From CAZWRV01 sp964636325 (GTDB taxonomy: Bacteria; Verrucomicrobiota; Lentisphaeria; Victivallales; GWF2-50-93), in contig CAZWRV010000016.1 of the NCBI GenBank assembly GCA_964636325.1, positions 1 through 64,000 on the forward strand: a DNA stretch of 64,000 bases, in the 5' to 3' direction. Under the pieces are notes generated by a model that saw nothing but the letters and a program-made list of their open reading frames with translations, was not told the origin of the DNA and searched no databases. The translations under genes and the position numbers were made by a program. Of this stretch, positions 61,609 through 64,000 are shown in pieces. Each line of letters opens with the position of its first letter. Position 1 is the stretch's first letter.

Positions 61609-62568
61609 ATGGGAATCATCGACAAGCTGAAGAGAAGCCTGAACATCGGCGGTTGCGGGATCGAAGTCCTTTTTTCGCGGCCTGACTTCCCGCAGGGCAC
61701 GGCCGTGAAGGGCAAGATCGTGCTGAAGGGCGGCTCAATAGAGCAGAAGGCCGACTCGCTGGACATCGAGCTTGTGGAATTCTGGACGGTCAAGAGAGGA
61801 AAGCACAGCTACACGGAATATAGGAGCCACGGGCACATATCCTACAAAGACGTCGACGCAAGCCCCGGGACGGAGCAGGAGTTCGGCTTCTCCTTCAACC
61901 TGCCGTCCAATGCCCGCCTGACTGGCGCCGGCAGCCAGAAAGAAGGATGGATGCTGAAGGTGGCGCTGGATGTACCTAACGCCATCGACCCGACCTGCAC
62001 CCGGAGGGTCAGAGTCTCTCCTGCGGAGGAGTTCATGGCCGTCGCACAGGCATGCGAGGCGCTGGGATTCAGCCTGGACCCCAAGTCGTTCCGGTGGAAC
62101 AAGACAGATTTTTCCACAAGGTTCCGCATGATACCATCCGATGTCATGAAGCTTGAGTTCGACTACATGGAGTTCGTCCTCCTACAGCAGGGGAGCAGGA
62201 AGAAAACGTCCTGGATAAACGGGAAAATCATCTTCAACCTGCAGGAGAAGTCGTTCAAGGACTACCTGAAGGCAGTATTCATGATGGACAGGGTGGTGGT
62301 TGACGTCAGGTTTGGAATAGAGCAGATATTCCTCGCCGACGGAAGCGTAAACACCGCGGAAATCGTGAACAACATCAAACCGCACATGGACAAGATCATC
62401 GAATCCCGCAACGAGTATCTTGAAAAGACGCCGCAGGAATCCGCAGCAGGCACATCCGGCAAGGGAGCCTCAAAGCCCAAAGCGGCACCTAAAGCTCCGG
62501 AAAAGCCCGAAAAGAAAACCCCGCAGCGTGAACTGAAGGAGATGGATCCAAAGAGGCTTGACTACTAA
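61609..62568 (+). CDS. Spo0M-like (SpoOM, arrestin-fold) protein
   Basis: A 319-aa protein of the sporulation-control Spo0M family, which has an arrestin-like double beta-sandwich. 'VLFSRPDFPQGTAVKGKIVL' and 'LVEFWTVKRGKHSYTEYRS' match the N-terminal sandwich, and 'PGTEQEFGFSFNLP' follows. The tail from about residue 275 is Ala/Pro/Lys-rich and disordered. No sporulation is implied; homologues occur in many non-sporulating bacteria and have been linked to envelope or stress functions. The stop codon lies inside copy 2 of the dispersed repeat. Confidence 0.85.
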   Translation: MGIIDKLKRSLNIGGCGIEVLFSRPDFPQGTAVKGKIVLKGGSIEQKADSLDIELVEFWTVKRGKHSYTEYRSHGHISYKDVDASPGTEQEFGFSFNLPSNARLTGAGSQKEGWMLKVALDVPNAIDPTCTRRVRVSPAEEFMAVAQACEALGFSLDPKSFRWNKTDFSTRFRMIPSDVMKLEFDYMEFVLLQQGSRKKTSWINGKIIFNLQEKSFKDYLKAVFMMDRVVVDVRFGIEQIFLADGSVNTAEIVNNIKPHMDKIIESRNEYLEKTPQESAAGTSGKGASKPKAAPKAPEKPEKKTPQRELKEMDPKRLDY

Positions 62569-62627
62569 TCGTCTCATAATAATATGGACACCACCGACCT
62601 CGCGTCGGCGGTGAACATGACGGGGGA
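62563..62627. repeat. 65-bp dispersed structured repeat, copy 2
   Basis: The same flanks as copy 1 (TACTAATCGTCTC, TATGGA, GCGGTGAACATGAC) enclose a stem of CACCACCGAC (62589-62598), loop CTCGC and GTCGGCGGTG (62604-62613). The stop codon of the Spo0M-like gene (62566-62568) lies in the repeat's first bases. Confidence 0.7.
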
Positions 62628-62636
62628 GCAGGTTAG

Positions 62637-62665
62637 ATTCAGTGAACTACGCCCTTTCACTGAAT
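62637..62665. terminator. Stem-loop between convergent Spo0M-like and hydrogenase genes
   Basis: ATTCAGTGAA (62637-62646) pairs perfectly with TTCACTGAAT (62656-62665) across a 9-nt loop. Its place between two convergent genes fits a bidirectional terminator, although T-tracts are short. Confidence 0.55.
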
Positions 62666-62711
62666 ATTTGCCATTTGTATCAGTCGTCCGGTGCCTGCTA
62701 ACCGCCGTCCG

Positions 62712-64000
62712 TCATATATTCTGGCGCTTGGAATAATGGGTATGCAGGAGGCTGTGCGCGAGTTCCGAGCCGGGCTTGTCGAGGAAGTCGCGGTAGAGCT
62801 TCTGGACGTAGAAGTTCTCGTGGGACTTGCGGACGGTCTTCATCCTGTCCTCCTCGTAGATGGCCTGACGGCGCTTCTCGAGGATGGAAGTGTCGCCGTG
62901 GATGTATGGCTGGCCGCCGCCGTTGAGGCATCCGCCGGGGCATGCCATGATTTCGATGGCGTGATAGTCTGACTTCCCGCGCCGGATCTTCTCCAGGAGC
63001 TGGCGCGCATTGCCCAGGCCGGAGCTTATCGCGACCTTGATTGTCCTGCCGGCGATGCCGACCTGCGCCTCCCTGATGCCCTGCATTCCGCGGACGTCCT
63101 CGAAGTCGACATGCTCGACCGGTGTTCCGCCGAGCCAGTCGGACGCCGTCCTCAGCACAGCCTCGATCACTCCGCCCGTGGCGCCGAAGATTACGCCCGC
63201 GCCGGTAGACTCGCCGAGCGGGTTGTCGAATGCGGAGTTACGGATCTGGCCGAACTCGATGCCGGACTCCTTCAGCATCCCGGCAAGCTCGCGGGTGGTG
63301 ATCACGATGTCCACGTCGCGGACGCCGTCCGGCGCGAACTCCCTCCTCGACGCCTCGTATTTCTTCGCGAGGCAGGGCATCACCGAGACCATCACTATCT
63401 CGCTCGGGGTCAGCCCGATCTTCCTGGCGTAGAAGCTCTTTGCTATCGCGCCTAGCATCTGCTGGGGCGACTTCGCGGTCGAGGGTATGTGTATCAGGTC
63501 GGGGAACTGATGCTCGAAGAACTTCACCCAGCCGGGGCAGCAGGACGTCAGGATGGGGAGGTTTTCGTTCTTCTGCAGGCGTCCGATGAACTCTGTTGTC
63601 TCCTCCATGATCGTCAGATCAGCCGCGAAGTCTGTGTCGAAGACCTTGTCGAAGCCGAGCATCTTGAGCGCGGTCACGAGCTTGCCGGTGCTGATCGAGC
63701 CCGGCGGAAGGCCGAACTCCTCGCCGATCGCCACGCGGACCGCCGGGGCCGTCTGGACTATCACATGCTTCTTGTCGTCGTTGAGCGCGCGCCATACGTC
63801 GTATGTCCTGCTCATCTCCGTCAGGGCGCCGACCGGGCATACCGACACGCACTGGCCGCAGAACGTGCATTTGGTGTCGGCGAGCGGCTTTTCGCCCGTC
63901 GGCGCCACGACCGACCAGAAGCCGCGGCGCACGCCCGACAGTATCCCAACGGTCTGTATCGTGTTGCATGCCGTCTCGCAGCGGCGGCACATGATGCACT
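62712..64000 (-). CDS. [FeFe] hydrogenase catalytic subunit (5' end missing)
   Basis: The frame is open through the right edge, so the N-terminus is absent. The visible part starts within a 4Fe-4S ferredoxin domain ('MCRRCETACN', 'CTFCGQCVSVCPVGAL'). The H-cluster domain is complete: P1 'TSCCPGW', P2 'MPCLAKKYE' and P3 'MACPGGCLNGGGQP', with the small-subunit-like tail ('YRDFLDKPGSELAHSLLHTH') fused at the C-terminus. It evolves H2 from reduced ferredoxin or NADH during fermentation; the domain order suggests the NADH-linked, bifurcating HydA type, but this needs the missing part. It fits an obligately anaerobic lifestyle. Confidence 0.95.
   Translation of the reverse strand, partial: CIMCRRCETACNTIQTVGILSGVRRGFWSVVAPTGEKPLADTKCTFCGQCVSVCPVGALTEMSRTYDVWRALNDDKKHVIVQTAPAVRVAIGEEFGLPPGSISTGKLVTALKMLGFDKVFDTDFAADLTIMEETTEFIGRLQKNENLPILTSCCPGWVKFFEHQFPDLIHIPSTAKSPQQMLGAIAKSFYARKIGLTPSEIVMVSVMPCLAKKYEASRREFAPDGVRDVDIVITTRELAGMLKESGIEFGQIRNSAFDNPLGESTGAGVIFGATGGVIEAVLRTASDWLGGTPVEHVDFEDVRGMQGIREAQVGIAGRTIKVAISSGLGNARQLLEKIRRGKSDYHAIEIMACPGGCLNGGGQPYIHGDTSILEKRRQAIYEEDRMKTVRKSHENFYVQKLYRDFLDKPGSELAHSLLHTHYSKRQNI

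Overview
The window looks like a piece of a Lentisphaerota (PVC superphylum) chromosome, probably an anaerobic, polysaccharide-degrading Victivallales-like bacterium. Three things point there. Type II secretion-like pseudopilins with the N-terminal [24 protein letters not shown]-type segment and C-terminal H-x9-DG motifs sit beside secreted hydrolases. LacI/GntR hybrid regulators recur. The energy genes are a Na+-NQR operon and an [FeFe] hydrogenase. The taxon is an inference from gene content; there is no rRNA in the window.

Layout. (1) 1-11210, all minus strand: regulator, pseudopilin, a 1349-aa DUF6067-type glycosidase-like protein, a sialate O-acetylesterase, and a LamG/DUF6067-type protein cut by the left edge. 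(2) 11677-16146, plus strand: nqrBCDEF without nqrA, plus a 152-aa unknown. (3) 16161-30439, minus strand: a second hydrolase block whose first two genes are decayed (a regulator with no DNA-binding domain and a frameshifted pseudopilin). The rest are a heparinase-like protein, a TIM-barrel-like glycosidase and two proteins with glutamine-amidotransferase-like folds, with three four-helix-bundle (S23/IVP) genes inserted between them. A hemerythrin lies at its start. (4) 30529-44888, minus: pseudopilin, two GH127 paralogues, a carbohydrate-binding protein, a 1447-aa GH42-like protein, a GH32 and a C45 acyltransferase. (5) 45053-52553, minus: regulator, pseudopilin, CBM9-like protein, and a 1213-aa GH42-like protein carrying a DnaJ-like zinc-ribbon motif. 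(6) 53299-59878: a plus-strand regulator, then ceramidase-like, DegT aminotransferase and beta-helix genes on the minus strand. (7) 60367-64000: DUF1015 and Spo0M-like genes, then a convergent [FeFe] hydrogenase running off the right edge.

The blocks appear to be built the same way: a one-component sugar-responsive regulator, then a pseudopilin, then secreted hydrolases. Two regulator genes have near-consensus sigma70 promoters overlapped by direct repeats spaced in 10-bp steps, which suggests autoregulation; the third has a 12-bp-period array.

The most unusual signal is in the spacers. Several gene boundaries carry paired arrays of short iterated words (7, about 10 or 12 bp; different words at each site). 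Four of these elements have one end exactly at the stop codon of the upstream gene, and two carry S23/four-helix-bundle genes. There are also MITE-like elements with terminal inverted repeats and several internal hairpins, and a 65-bp dispersed repeat whose two copies show a covarying stem.
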